Source: Bactericera cockerelli (lineage: Eukaryota > Arthropoda > Insecta > Hemiptera > Triozidae). Taken from it: DNA of 64,000 nt. A program made the translations under genes and the position numbers. Positions 12,726 through 23,800 of this stretch are shown one piece after another; position 1 is the first letter of the stretch; each line of letters starts with the position of its first letter. The notes under the pieces are model-generated. The model was not told the DNA's origin, did not search any database, and was given only the letters and a program-made list of their open reading frames with translations. Location of the stretch: contig CM044964.1 in the NCBI GenBank assembly GCA_024516035.1, forward strand, positions 4,566,240-4,630,239, given 5' to 3'.

Positions 12726-13694
12726 AGTTCTCCCCTTGAGTTAACATCTATTGTTTAAATTAAAAAAAAAATGTTTTACACTTGTTAAATCAGTACAATC
12801 AATTAAAACTATTCGAATCTTAAAATTCCCACTTTGAACTTCGGAAGGACCCTGTAGAGTGATTAGAAATTGAAAGTTGTACCCACCGAGTGTGAGGTGG
12901 ATTCTCTGATAATGATGTGGTCGGGAAGACGTAGGAGATACAGAGGGCGGGGATGAATCAGATGAAAGAAGAAAGAAAAAGAAAATCGACGAAGCAGGAT
13001 GATAAGAAGACGTAGAGTAAAGAGAAATAAAAGAAAGTACTAATGAACTCATTAGTTATACCGTGCTCTGGAGGAGTAGAGAATCGATAAAGATAATAAA
13101 ATCCAATAGAAAAAGGTATCTATGAATGAAAAGATAAGACTCGAAGACATCATTTTTTTCTTTTAATTTAGGTTTAACGTCTTTTTCAACGGCATGTTCA
13201 TATCATGTTTATTTGCAGGAAATTCACAAACCTGCTATTTACCTCACCTAGCCTGGCTGGGGCCGGAATGCCAGTATCATGAAATCTTCACATCACTGGA
13301 GATCTTCACATCATGAACACATGAAAAGAGGCTCAATAAAGATAAGTTCAAAGAAAACATACAAAACTAATGAACTTAAAAAATAGAAGATATTAAGAAA
13401 ATCAAGAAAGATATAATACAGATGCATCGAAATGATTAAAAGAGAAAATGGATAAACAAGTAGTTGACGAGAAATAGGTCTTTGAGGGAAAGGGAAAGTT
13501 GAATGGAATAGAAGAGAGACATAACGGGAGAATAAGGAGAATTGTAATTACCATTTTGAGAAGCTGGAAGGAGAAGTTGACGCAACAGCACCGGATGTCC
13601 AAGTCATTCATCGTAACCAGAGGAATGGAACCGGCTCTTGTCCATTCATCAAATTTGATTCAGAGTGGCAAGAGAAACGTGGACCCAGAGGACT
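12726..13694. other. Intergenic with family G fragment
   Basis: Holds a piece of dispersed family G at about 13170-13330 (TTTAGGTTTAACGTC ... CACAAACCTGCTA ... CTCACCTAGCCTGGCTGGGG). The rest shows nothing recognisable. Confidence 0.5.
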
Positions 13695-13800
13695 GGGACC
13701 ATGAACTAAGTAAAGGAAAGATTGGGACCATGAACTAAGTAAAGGAAAGATTGGGACCATGAACTAAGTAAAGGAAAGATTGGGACCATGAACTAAGTTG
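13695..13800. repeat. 29-bp tandem repeat, about 3.7 copies
   Basis: Unit GGGACCATGAACTAAGTAAA plus GGAAAGATT, repeated head to tail with almost no divergence. Recent local expansion. Confidence 0.93.
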
Positions 13801-15871
13801 AAGAAACCATGAACCAAGTCCTGGAAAGCGTTCACCAAGTGCGAGTACCAACATTGGACCTTTGGACCAAAGGCATCTTCGCAGAAAATATTCGTAAATT
13901 TGTTGTTTTAAAATTTTCAGTTTTAAAATTTCAAATTATTTTCTGAATTCCAAGAGCAGACGGTTTCGATTTTACTCCGGCGAAAGCTGTTCTGCTGAAA
14001 CCCAGCTAAAACATAGAAACATGAAACAACTTCCATCATTGAAACTATGTAGATTGACTAAGAAGTGGTCAGACTTATTACGTACGAAAATGAAAACATC
14101 TAAAATTTGACATGGAATGTGAGATGAATTCTTCGATCAAGAATTTGGATTTATTATTTGTTAAAACTTTTGTTTCCACCCTAGCTTGAACATGGGTTTA
14201 ACCCGTTAATTTGTAAAAAAAGAAAGAAGTTTCTAACCTGAAGAAGATTTTTTGACTTCTGTTCCGACTGTCAGAGTGTTTGTTTAAAGTGTTTAAACAA
14301 TATGTTGACAATGTGTATCGTAATGATTGTTTCTATTTCATGGACATCTGGTTATAGTTTTTACAAAGTTTTGGTCTTCTGTTCCTAGCTGTTTTGTTGG
14401 TCATCCCAATGAAGACAATACCAACAAGTTTTTGAAGCTTTTTAATTTTTTTTTTAGAAAGTTTTTTTCTTTTGGCATTATTTTAGAGCCGGACGTTATT
14501 CTGATGATGCTTTTTTTAATTCCTCGGGAAATTTCTGAGTGTGTTTTTTTTATAACATAAGGTTTTTGAATGAATTTTAACTTGTTCTCTTGTTTGTCCA
14601 TCTACAATAATTCATTTCTAGAAGAAAATTGAGTGGATACAGTAAACTGTTGTTGTGCTACCAGAAAGAAGAATTTTGAACAAAATGATTACTATACTAG
14701 ATTCTGTATACTGTTATGGGTTCGTTATATTGGGATGTAAATGTCTCTAAAACTATTTGGGAGTATAAAAGTCTTAAATGTACAAAATGTCTTCATCTTG
14801 GATATGGTTACTAGATGTGCTTAGGATTATGGTTGACATAGAGATGTGCCTATGGTTGACATATGAGATTGCCTATGGGATGACTTTAAAAAGAGATGCT
14901 GCCTCATCGGGACATAGAAATGCGAAATGGTGACATAGAGCATGATTGCACTTGTGACATAGAGATGTCCTGATAGGGGCTAGTAACAATGAGATGTGTA
15001 GGATGACTGGCAGATTGTATGGTTGATCATTAGATTTGTGCCTATGTTGACGCAATTCTGACCACTTAGGATCCGCTAACGAAAAAAGGCGTTTCAAGAG
15101 ACTAACCGAGTGGGACATTGAAAGAGTGGGAAACCATATTAGAGTTGAGGGTAAGTGTTTTGCTAGATGTTGTTAAATCGAGGATCTACGAAAATAGTTT
15201 GTATTGGCTTTCTTAATGTGGTACTGTTCCTATGTAGGCTCTTGCTTGACTCACATTACTAAACGAAAAGTCTGTTTTAGGTAGTATCGATCTCAGGGCT
15301 CATTAGAGGTTTTGGGGTAAGATGTGTTGATGGAGGTTTCTCTGCAGTTTGTTGAGTCATGAGGATACTCTGATATTAGTTTTTTTGGCTTTCTTTAAAG
15401 TGGAAATGTTCTTCAAGTCAGTTTCTTTACTGAGCCATAAACTAAACTCGTTTATTATTATGTATTTGAATTTCATTATTATTTTTGTGGAATTACTTTA
15501 TTGATTTTATGCCAGCTTAGAAACATAATGTTATTATTATTAATGTTTGTCATAAGGTATGAATGTATTCAAAAGTACTTCATTTTGTGGACCTAGCCAA
15601 AAATATTTTTCAGCCATTTATTATTATTTGTTTTTGAAGGAATTATCATTTACTTTGTGGAACAAACTACATATTAGCTATTCAGCAATTTACAATGTAC
15701 TGGTAGTAATTACACATATTATTTACAATTTGGGATCAAGGAAGTTTTCAGATTTAGGAAGTAATTAAAGTTCTTGAGATTACAATCTACAAAACACATA
15801 ACTCAGCTTCATTTTTGGAGAAATTCCAAAAAATGGAGTTTTGATGAAATGTTTTATGTAATTTATTCACT
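13801..15871. other. Intergenic, nothing recognised
   Basis: A minisatellite-like stretch of degenerate GACATAGAGATG words lies at about 14820-15000. Otherwise no gene, tRNA or repeat family is seen. Confidence 0.45.
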
Positions 15872-15988
15872 GTGATCCAGTGATGTAGCGCACCAGCCTT
15901 GCACGCGCGGTGACCTCGGTTCGATCATCAGCAAGGTAGGAATTTTCTACTCTGTACTTGGTTGTGCAGGGTTCATTCATAGCTCGTG

Positions 15989-16019
<31 letters not shown>

Positions 16020-16105
16020 AGTAGCGTCAGAAATGTGAGCAGCGACCAGTGACTAAAGTAAAGGGTAAAATAAGATATTATAAAATACTGAAAAGTCCTA
16101 AGATA
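15872..16105 (+). mobile_element. SINE family B copy
   Basis: tRNA-like head GTGATGTAGCGCACCAGCCT and CGGTTCGATCATCAGC, then TTCTACTCTGTACTTGG, TCATTCATAGCTCGTGA and GAGCAGCGACCAGTG. A 32-base A run interrupts the body at 15989. Confidence 0.8.
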
Positions 16106-16311
16106 ATTCAGTTTTACCCACCAAAAATTGAGATAACAAAGAAAAACTTTGTTTATCAACTTATCATGTCATCAGATATCTTCGGAAGAAATTTTGAAAT
16201 GCGGGGAAGAGTGTTCGTCATCACTTTTCGGACTAAAACATCTCTGAATAAACTTTCGAAAATGACTATCAGAAGGCATCCTCATTTACCACAAATTCTA
16301 TCCACACTTAC

Positions 16312-16457
16312 GAGCCCATGGCTCAGTGGTTAGGAGCATTGGTTGCTGACCCGGAAGTTGCGGGTTCGAATCCCGGCCGAAGCAAACAATACTGACCCAC
16401 TAAAGGTAAATTGGTAAAAGGTAATGCGAAAGCGGTCCGAGGCACAACTAACTATTT
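16312..16457 (+). mobile_element. SINE family E copy
   Basis: Head CCATGGCTCAGTGGTTAGG and TTGCGGGTTCGAATCCCGGC. The body ends GTCCGAGGCACAACTAACTA, as in the copies at 47523 and 62348. Confidence 0.85.
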
Positions 16458-16559
16458 TTTTATTTTCTTTTTTAATTTATTTATTTATTTTCTTTATAAA
16501 GAAACACCTAACCTAAAATAAATAATAAAAACCTACCTACTAGTACATATTATATCCAT

Positions 16560-16617
16560 ATTTGAACCCGGGACCTTTGTGGCTAGTGCTTAATCACTGA
16601 GCTAATTGCGCGATTTT
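16560..16617 (-). mobile_element. SINE family A head fragment
   Basis: Minus strand TCGCGCAATTAGCTCAGTGA, then TTAAGCACTAGCC and AGGTCCCGGGTTC. Only the tRNA-like head is present. Confidence 0.6.
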
Positions 16618-16762
16618 CTAATTGTATTTCATAATTCGCCAGTTAGTCCCTTTTTAGTCTAACATTTCCGGACATTAAGTCGATTTCATAAAAAAAAGAA
16701 GAAGAAGAAAAAAAAAAAAAAAAAAAAACTGAAAAATTGCAATAAGGGAAAAAATACTGCTG

Positions 16763-16800
16763 ATTTCTAATATTATTAGAAATTTATCGGAAGTAAAATA
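16763..16800. repeat. Dispersed short palindrome (TTCCGAT..ATCGGAA), copy 1
   Basis: ATTTCTAATATTATTAGAAA then TTTATCGGAAGTAAAATA. One of six such palindromes in the window (others at 20758, 25382, 26163, 44121 and 48988). Confidence 0.6.
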
Positions 16801-17162
16801 CACGAAGAACGCATGCTAATCAAAAATTTAGAAAGCAAATCTTGTAGCGAGATATTAACACATGGACGAGAGCTTGAGAGCAAAAAAATTTAATAGGTAT
16901 ATACATTTTATTTATAAATATACAAATATAATTATGTATATATACATATCATTACTTATGTATATAGGTTTTATAAAAAAGTATTTTCGCAGACTGAACA
17001 GACAGACTGGAACCCAAAAAAAAACTCCCAAAATGATTCTCTAAAAAATTAATTAAACCAGTTCACATGCTATGTTTTTACAATACATTCAGTAACTAAC
17101 CTACCGATAAAGCAATATGCTCGCTTGTCCATGGGGCTTGGTTTTTTTTTTACGTAATCAAT

Positions 17163-17350
17163 AATGAAATGGTAGTCAAGTGGTTGACGCACTAGTCTGG
17201 TAATCCAGGTAGCGTAGGGATCCGTTGGCTCGAATCCCCCACCCAGTGCATGAATTTTTCCTCATTAATTTGAGTTTGTGACCACAAATAATAAGACTCT
17301 GAGGGTTCGGTGGTAGAAAATGATTTACACATTAACCTATTATTAAAGAA
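17163..17350 (+). mobile_element. SINE family F copy
   Basis: tRNA-like head GGTAGTCAAGTGGTTGACGC, GTAGGGATCCGTTGGCTCGA and CCACCCAGTGCATG, then AATAAGACTCTGAGGGTTCG and ATTAACC. The 3' end is truncated. Confidence 0.8.
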
Positions 17351-17515
17351 ATGGTTGATTTTACTGAGATCAGCACATTCGAGGTCGATGGTTCGAGATC
17401 CAACTATTGTAAAATTTCGGTAAGTCGTGTTGGATTAGGTATTTGTAAGTATTGTTACATGACTCCTCTTATTAGAAATCTCATTTTTTTTTAAAAATCT
17501 TATATCTACTGAAAA

Positions 17516-17665
17516 GTCTGGCTGGGGGTCTATAAACAGGAAGTAGATCAGCATTGACTTGGTTCTGGGGGCCCTTGTCAATTAGAAGACAGTGGTGGAA
17601 GTGCTGAGTCATTTTTCCACTGTCTAGCTACCATCGTTCACGATGACGCCACCCTATGATGATGA
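17516..17665 (+). mobile_element. Dispersed repeat family I, copy 2
   Basis: GGCTGGGGGTCTATAAACAG, CAGCATTGACTTGGTTCTGG, GTGGAAGTGCTGAGTCATTT, CTACCATCGTTCACGATGAC, ending TGATGATG. Very close to 60628-60790. Confidence 0.75.
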
Positions 17666-17667
17666 TA

Positions 17668-17820
17668 TACTGTTAAACCTAGATATAAGAGAAACCTGAA
17701 TAAAAGAGGACATTTCAAGATTGAATTCACCTCTCCTTAAGGTAAAATAACCTCTTTATAAGGGAAACCTGGATATACGGGAAAAAATCCGGTTATCTCT
17801 TATATCTAGGTTCGACTGTA
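17668..17820. mobile_element. Pogo-like MITE
   Basis: Begins TACTGTTAAACCTAGATATA and ends TATATCTAGGTTCGACTGTA, an inverted repeat of about 25 bases with a TA border, 153 bp. CAGTCGAACC-type ends with a TA target are typical of pogo/Tigger elements. No coding capacity. Confidence 0.7.
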
Positions 17821-17849
17821 ATAAATGAAAATTGTATGTAATGTTAAAA

Positions 17850-18170
17850 GAAGTTATCATATTTTTCCCGAGCAACTTTGGTTTTCTGTCGGTCTGTCGG
17901 TTAAAAACATTCCTTGTTACGCGCAAATCTCAGAAACTACTGAAAGGATTTTAGCAAAATTTTGTACACATATAGGAGACATTCTGTTCATGGTCCCATT
18001 TTAATTTCATTAACTTCACGTTAGCAGTTCTTGGTGATGCGCCTGACCACTAACTTTTTACTTATACGCTTATATCTCGTGAACGATACACCCGATTTTG
18101 ATGAAATCCTGAATGTATGTACATATATGCGTATTAGCGTTTCACATAGTGCATTTACATTTTTTTTAAA
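17850..18170. repeat. Dispersed repeat R, copy 1
   Basis: Shares GAGCAACTTTGGTT, GTCTGTCGGT, AATCTCAGAAA, CTTATATCTCGTGAACGATA and CACCCGATTTTGATGAAAT with 20865-21230. Non-coding; class unknown. Confidence 0.65.
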
Positions 18171-18689
18171 ATAAAATTTGATTTAGGCATTTAGCTATAT
18201 TTAAGAAAATCCAAAATTAAGGGCAAAAAAGTCAAAAAACAATGTCCATCACTTGCCGATGCAGAATTTTTTGTATGATCTAGAATGTATAAAAAATTGT
18301 ATTCTACCATATTTACCTAGCATATAATATTAAAGTTACTTTACGGAATGGAGGGTCAAACCTCGTGGTAATATAATAAGAACATGCAAGTGAAAGCTAC
18401 TCCTTTTCAAAGTCCAGATGTGAATTATACAGGACAGGGAATTTACTTTCTACACCCTGTGATTCGTATCTGCTACCTCGCCCAGCCTGCGTCCGACCGG
18501 AAATTAATAACTCAAGAAATATTACCAATTCCTAGATTTTAAAACCATAATAAGAAAGTTGATAGATTATTTATATCCATCCATACATAATAATATCTAT
18601 ACATATAGGGGCATAATTTTCAACTAAATAATGGAATCTTTAGAAATTTAAAATTCTTTTAAACTATTTGATAGTCTCAAGACATTCTT

Positions 18690-18877
18690 AAGATCTCTCT
18701 CTTTCTCTCTCTCTCTTTTTTTTCTCTCTCTCTCTTCTTCTCTTCTTCTCTTTTCTTTCTCTCTTTTCTTTCTCTCTTTCTTTTTTCTTCTCTTTCTCTT
18801 CTCTCTCTCTCTCTTCTCTCTCCTCTTTCTCTCTCTCTCTTTTTCTCTCTCTTTCTTCTCTATCTCTCTCTCTCTCT

Positions 18878-18908
<31 letters not shown>

Positions 18909-18931
18909 TCTCTCTCTCTCTTTTCTCTCTC

Positions 18932-18964
<33 letters not shown>

Positions 18965-19036
18965 CTCTCTTCCTCTATATCTATCTCTCTTTCTCTATCT
19001 CTCTCTCTCTTTCTCAATCTCTCTCCTTCTTTCTCA

Positions 19037-19069
<33 letters not shown>

Positions 19070-19075
19070 ACTCTA
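18690..19075. repeat. CT-rich microsatellite
   Basis: About 385 bases of degenerate (CT)n and TTTCTC. The Arg/Glu-only frame on the minus strand is an artefact of the repeat. Confidence 0.97.
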
Positions 19076-19276
19076 TCTCACTCATGCCACACAAGATGTC
19101 AAGATGTTACATTACCAAAAACTTTCTCGCGCTGGTTCTGATAATAGGTCCGGTATTACACAACCTAGATTTAATAAGAAATAAATTTCGAGAATATTTG
19201 GTAAATTATTGAAAGTACAAAAAAGGTTATCATATTTGTGTTAAATCACAATCGTGATATTATAACCTCTCAAGGG

Positions 19277-19452
19277 TTGAAAAGATTGCCAGAGGCAATA
19301 ACCCCGCCCTTTAGGGCATTAGCTTCATTCTCTTTATTGTTCTTGTTTCTTTGTTCAATCTATTTATTTTTTCTCATAAATTCATTATATTGTACTGTAT
19401 TCTGTATATACTTTACTTTGTTTTACCTAATAAAGCATAATATAATAATAAT
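19277..19452 (+). mobile_element. LINE-like 3' tail, copy 1
   Basis: GGTTGAAAAGATTGCCAGAG, AATAACCCCGCCCTTTAGG, TTGTTCTTGTTTCTTTGTTC, ending CCTAATAAAGCATAATAATA. Related copies are at 45568 and 47804. A shared terminus with AATAAA-like words suggests the 3' end of a non-LTR retroelement. Confidence 0.55.
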
Positions 19453-19476
19453 GATAATAATATTTTTACAAAATTT

Positions 19477-19682
19477 CTGCTTAGCTTGGGCTTCGAACCA
19501 ACGACCCCCTGTTTACAAGTCAACAGCCTTATCGATCTAGCTTTTGATGTACGTAAATTATTGAAAGTAAGTCATAGTTATAGGTTCATAGATTCAGAGG
19601 GAAAAACTAAAAACAATTTTCCGCCCCGGCCGGGATTCGAACTCACAACCTCCGGGTCACCAACCAATGCTCTAATAAACTT
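19477..19682 (-). mobile_element. SINE D head plus SINE E head fragments
   Basis: 19477-19540 minus has the D-type B box (TTGTAAAC..GGGGGTCGTTGGTTCGAAGC) and 19616-19682 minus the E-type (CCGGAGGTTGTGAGTTCGAA). The matching D tail lies at 19222-19270, so a LINE-like tail seems to sit inside the D copy. Confidence 0.6.
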
Positions 19683-19927
19683 GTGTTGAACTGAAAGAAT
19701 TGGGTGTGTGGACTTAAAAAAAAAAGGTAAGAATTGTCTTTATGGGCCCCTAAACCAGTGTTAAACTGGCTAAAATTCGCTAAAATCGTGAAGAAAACGA
19801 CGTCTACATTTTTTTTACACACCATTAACGTTAAATATATAAATAAACAAGTTACTTAAAATATGCTAATGGCTATCAAAAATATTCAATCGGTCATTTC
19901 CTTTATCTCAAAAAAAAAAAAAAAAAA

Positions 19928-20115
19928 AAACTGAAGCATCTAATTTGTCAAACCGTTGCTCGGCAACCGCTCTTACTTTTATCCGGTCGAATACCAAACA
20001 TTCCTGGGTGAGTTGGAGGCTGGGTCGGTGCCGGCCCAAACTGGCACCGCCGCCGGGCCCCTGTGAACCACGGGCGCATTCCAACACACAGTGGCGTACT
20101 GGGGTATCATTAACC
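19928..20115. other. GC-rich block of unknown origin
   Basis: A patch much richer in GC than its surroundings (GGTGCCGGCCCAAACTGGCA, CCGCCGGGCCCCTG). Open on both strands but without recognised similarity. It could be a fragment of an older transposon. Confidence 0.4.
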
Positions 20116-20295
20116 ACTTTTTATTGCGGCTCAAATGGTTGAGTGAAATCGATCAATCGATTGATTGGTTGTAGGGCTTTTAAGCGTCGGAGTAGTTTGA
20201 TGTGAAATAAAACATGTGTTCTGAGTGTTCTGCTGTTCGTTTTGATAAAATAAAAAGTTTTTCTGAATATATTTTACCGACGTAAAATTTTGCTG

Positions 20296-20482
20296 GGAAT
20301 CGTACCAGTTACCCACATTAACCTCACCCAGCCTGATGGGTAGGGTCGGAAATGCCAGCCTCACGTGTTTGGAGGGAACAGAATTTTTTGTCTCGAAAAG
20401 TCTGCTTCAACCGGGGATCGAACTCGAGATCTCTGGACTACGGGCAGTAGTCACAACCATTACGCCACGGAGGCTGGCGTAA
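20296..20482 (-). mobile_element. Family G/H fragments
   Basis: Has the G-type CACATTAACCTCACCCAGCC..GGAAATGCCAGC and, at 20398-20482 minus, an H-type tRNA-like head (GTCCAGAGATCTCGAGTTCG). Confidence 0.6.
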
Positions 20483-20498
20483 AATTTTAAACTTGATA

Positions 20499-20655
20499 TG
20501 ACCTCAGTAGCTTGAACGGTAAGGCGGCGGGCTTGTAACCTGGAGGTCGGTGGTTCAAGTCCCGGTTTGAGCGTAGATTTAGTAAAGCGAGTTTGAGTAG
20601 TTGTGATATCACGTAAGTGATTAACACAAATATGATAACTTTTTACTATTACTAT
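20499..20655 (+). mobile_element. SINE family D copy
   Basis: Head GACCTCAGTAGCTTGAACGG, GGCTTGTAACCTGGAGGTCG, GTGGTTCAAGTCCCGG. Body TTTAGTAAAGCGAGTTTGAG and TAGTTGTGATATCACGTAAG, ending AACACAAATATGATAAC. Used as the reference for the interrupted copy at 63163. Confidence 0.88.
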
Positions 20656-20757
20656 TTTTAAACTTGATATGAGAAAAACCAAAACTGTTGTCATAATTGA
20701 CAGCTTTATTGAGTTTTTAGTGGGTTCCACATCCGAACCATCTCTTATTTTAATTTA

Positions 20758-20800
20758 CTTCCGAAAATTTCTACGAGTAATATTAGAAATCGGAAGTAAA
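20758..20800. repeat. Dispersed short palindrome, copy 2
   Basis: ACTTCCGAAAATTTCTACG followed by AATATTAGAAATCGGAAGT, an imperfect palindrome. Confidence 0.6.
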
Positions 20801-20864
20801 ATGTTCGTTTTTTGTAAAAAAAAAACATTTTTTTGCTCCAATTTATATTTCTGGATGTTTTATA

Positions 20865-21230
20865 ACCTCTTGAGCAACTTTGGTTGTGTGTCTGTCTATC
20901 GGTCTATTAAATACATTCCTTGCAACGCAAAAATCTCAGAAAATAGTAAACGGATGTTGACGAAATTTAGTACACACATATGTAGAGGACGTATTGTGAA
21001 TGGTCCAATTAATCAAATTCGCAATAGCGGTTCCGGGTGATAGAGACTACGCGCCTCACCACTATAGTTTTACTTTTTTTTGAAAATTGGCAGTGGGCCA
21101 AAAATAAGCCCATACAGCCACTTTATAGTTTTACTTAAAAGCTTATATCTCGTGAACGATACACCCGATTTTGATGAAATTTTGTATGTATATGCATTAG
21201 GGTTTTACATAGTACATTAAGAATAGTGCA
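20865..21230. repeat. Dispersed repeat R, copy 2
   Basis: Second copy of the 17850 repeat: GAGCAACTTTGGTTGTGTGT, TTATATCTCGTGAACGATAC, ACCCGATTTTGATGAAATTT. The middle carries an extra stretch. Confidence 0.65.
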
Positions 21231-21354
21231 AAATATTATTTTGCACTATTCTTGAACCACCAAACTCCGGGTTACAAGTCCGTCGTCTATTAGCTATTAG
21301 AAAATATGGACATAAAAATAGCTATATATAGAGAGAGAGAAACACACAAAAAAA

Positions 21355-21372
21355 TACACACACACACCACAC

Positions 21373-21443
<71 letters not shown>
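21355..21443. repeat. (CA)n microsatellite
   Basis: Nearly pure CA dinucleotide run of about 85 bases. Confidence 0.97.
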
Positions 21444-21444
<1 letters not shown>

Positions 21445-21650
21445 CATGACTTAAACAAAGTGAGCCACTTTCAACTGAATATAGATATCCTAAACCCGAT
21501 AAAGAAATATACCAAAGCAACTCGTTAATTTTATGGATAGCAGGATACTTACTTTTTTATTGATTTTTTGTTCTATACTGAAGAACAGCCATTGGGTCAT
21601 TCCCATTTACGGTAGTACACTTTATTTAAATTTATTATTGTAAGCATCAC

Positions 21651-21860
21651 CGTGCACTGGTAGTCAAGTGGTTAACGCCCTAGTCTGGTATGAAGGTAGC
21701 GTAGGGATCCGTTGGTTCGAATCCCACCCAGTGCATGCATTTTTCCTCAGTAATTGAGTATATGACATGATAATAAGACTCCGAGGGTTAGGTGGTACAC
21801 AATGCTTTGAGCATTAACCTCGCCTGGTGGATGCCTTCCACTATAGAGTGTTATTATTAT
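21651..21860 (+). mobile_element. SINE family F, full-length copy
   Basis: Acceptor-stem-like GTGCACTGG and CCAGTGCAT pair across the head. It has TAGTCAAGTGGTTAACGCC, GATCCGTTGGTTCGAATCCC, AATAAGACTCCGAGGGTTAG, TTAACCTCGCCTGGTGGATG, and ends in CACTATAGAGTGTTATTATT. Confidence 0.88.
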
Positions 21861-22099
21861 CATAATTAAAACGGGAACAACCATATTAGCAACATTGACA
21901 AGCCGTTATATACACCAGTTCTCATTCAGTTGCTGTAGTTAAGCAACGTCCAGCGAGGCTAGCACTTGAACGGGTGACCATTAAATTTTCGTAATGCTAT
22001 TCCCGGTCCTACTTAGGCTGGGCGAGGTTTATTTGAGTAGCTGGTTTGATGGACTTTCCAGCGAATGAATGACAACTGCAACAGAGAGAATATATGGTC

Positions 22100-22440
22100 C
22101 TCAATAGGACTCAATCTTTGGTGGTGTAACGTTTATGACTACTACGTGTGGTCCAGAGATCCTGAGTTCGATCCTCGGTTTCGACAGAATTTTTCGACAA
22201 AATACATAATCTACTATTTTTCAAGTGAAGAACACTTGAGGTTGACATGTTCGGCCCAACTCAGGCTGGTCGAGGTTCATGTGGATAGGTGGTACGATTC
22301 CCAGCGATTGGAGGGTAAAACCTTCGTTTTTATATTAAAAATAGAATCAAAATATATGGCATAAGGAGCCTAGACATTAGATCTGGGTGTCTATTCAATT
22401 CTTCCACCACCGTTAGATATATAGGTATCTATGCCTATCG
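22100..22440 (+). mobile_element. Family H SINE-like copy
   Basis: Head GTGTAACGTTTATGACTACT and GATCCTGAGTTCGATCCTCG, then GGTTCATGTGGATAGGTGGT, GATTGGAGGGTAAAACCTTC, and tail AAGGAGCCTAGACATTAGAT..TTCTTCCACCACCGTTAGAT. Confidence 0.7.
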
Positions 22441-23038
22441 TATGGACACGTAATTATTATAACCATTACTTTTTCCATTATTATAATTATTTCTCCAGAT
22501 TTACTTATTCAGATGGAATTTTTTCTCTCTCTTCCTAACAGTTTTTTACGGCTTAGCTATTCATATGAACATAATCCTCTCATTAACCCAGATAGAAATT
22601 TCTGAGATACTTTTAAAATCACTCTCACTCGGTTAGATGGTCAGTAGAGTATCTAACAAGCTTACAGGTGTATAACATACGTATATGCGTATATAGAGTA
22701 CCTACATAGATGTTAGTAAATAAGCTATATACGTATTTTACAGCCTGTTAAATATACATTTGTATATAAATTGTATAGTAAAATAGTTTATATATTTATT
22801 CATGCTAGAAAAAACTATAATTATATGGGAGTTTAAGTAACAGTTAACTATGTACAACTAACGTTGTAGCGCCAGGAGCTTATATTTTCTTCATCAACCA
22901 GTGGTGTTAAGCAACGTTGAGCGTGTTTATTCTTTAGATCAGAGTTAACCTGTTACACAATTTGGGTTTTTAAACCTTTTTTTTTGATTACTTTATTCTT
23001 TTTTTTTAATAATATATATCGTTTCTATCAGCATGAAT
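22441..23038. other. Intergenic, nothing recognised
   Basis: AT-rich with TATATA words; no gene. Confidence 0.5.
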
Positions 23039-23363
23039 TTTTTTTTTTTTTTTTTGGTTTTTAATAAAGATGAGTGTTTCACAGCCTTTTTTTTTATTTC
23101 GTAGCCATGAAACAGGAGCTACTGTAGACGCTTGTGGTCTGTGTTGTAGCCTGCCCATCCCGTAGTATGCCTCCCCTCTGATGGGCGAGAAGTGACACAA
23201 TACTTCCCATTTAGGTGCTGGGTCAACACGAGCGCACCGGAAGGTATCCCTTACAAACAATTGTAACCAAATTAAGAATACAAATTTTTGTCGGCGCGGG
23301 GGTTCGAACCCGGGACCTTCCGCATGGCAAGCGAGTGCTTAACCACTGAGCTAATCGCGCGCT
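23039..23363 (-). mobile_element. SINE family A copy
   Basis: Full-length and close to the 61733 copy. Head GCGCGCGATTAGCTCAGTGG, TCGCTTGCCATGCGGAAGG, GGGTTCGAACCCCCGCGCC. Body as at 12421, with a T-rich border on the plus strand. Confidence 0.92.
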
Positions 23364-23508
23364 CTTATTGAAAATGTATCATTAATAACGGAAGTTTTAC
23401 CTCTATTCGCTCGTCACTCGTTAGCTCCTCGCATTAGCCTCCACCCAGACGGTTGAAATGGAGATTTGGAGATTATGAGAGTGGAGATTTGGAGAGTGGA
23501 GAATGTTT

Positions 23509-23800
23509 CTCGAACGGGCTACTGGTTCGATCCCCAGAACTAACATAAAATTTGTTTTAAAATAACAGTTGTTTGTAAGGGATACCTTCTGGTGCTCCCC
23601 TGTTGACCTAATAGCGTCTAAATGGAAAGTACTGTTTCACTTCTTGCCCATGAGGGGGGGGGGGGGAGGGGGGGGGGTATACTAATGGATGGGCAGGCTG
23701 CAACACAGACCACAAGTATCTACAGTAGCTCCTGTTTTATGACTACGAAATAAAAAAGGCTGAGAATCACTCGTCATTAAAACAACAAAAATCTTTTTTT
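23509..23800 (+). mobile_element. Diverged SINE family A copy with G run
   Basis: Has CTACTGGTTCGATCCCCAG, AGTTGTTTGTAAGGGATACC, GATGGGCAGGCTGCAACACA and CTACAGTAGCTCCTGTTTTA. The usual GAGGGGAGGC part is expanded into a poly-G stretch near 23655-23678. The head is altered. Confidence 0.75.
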
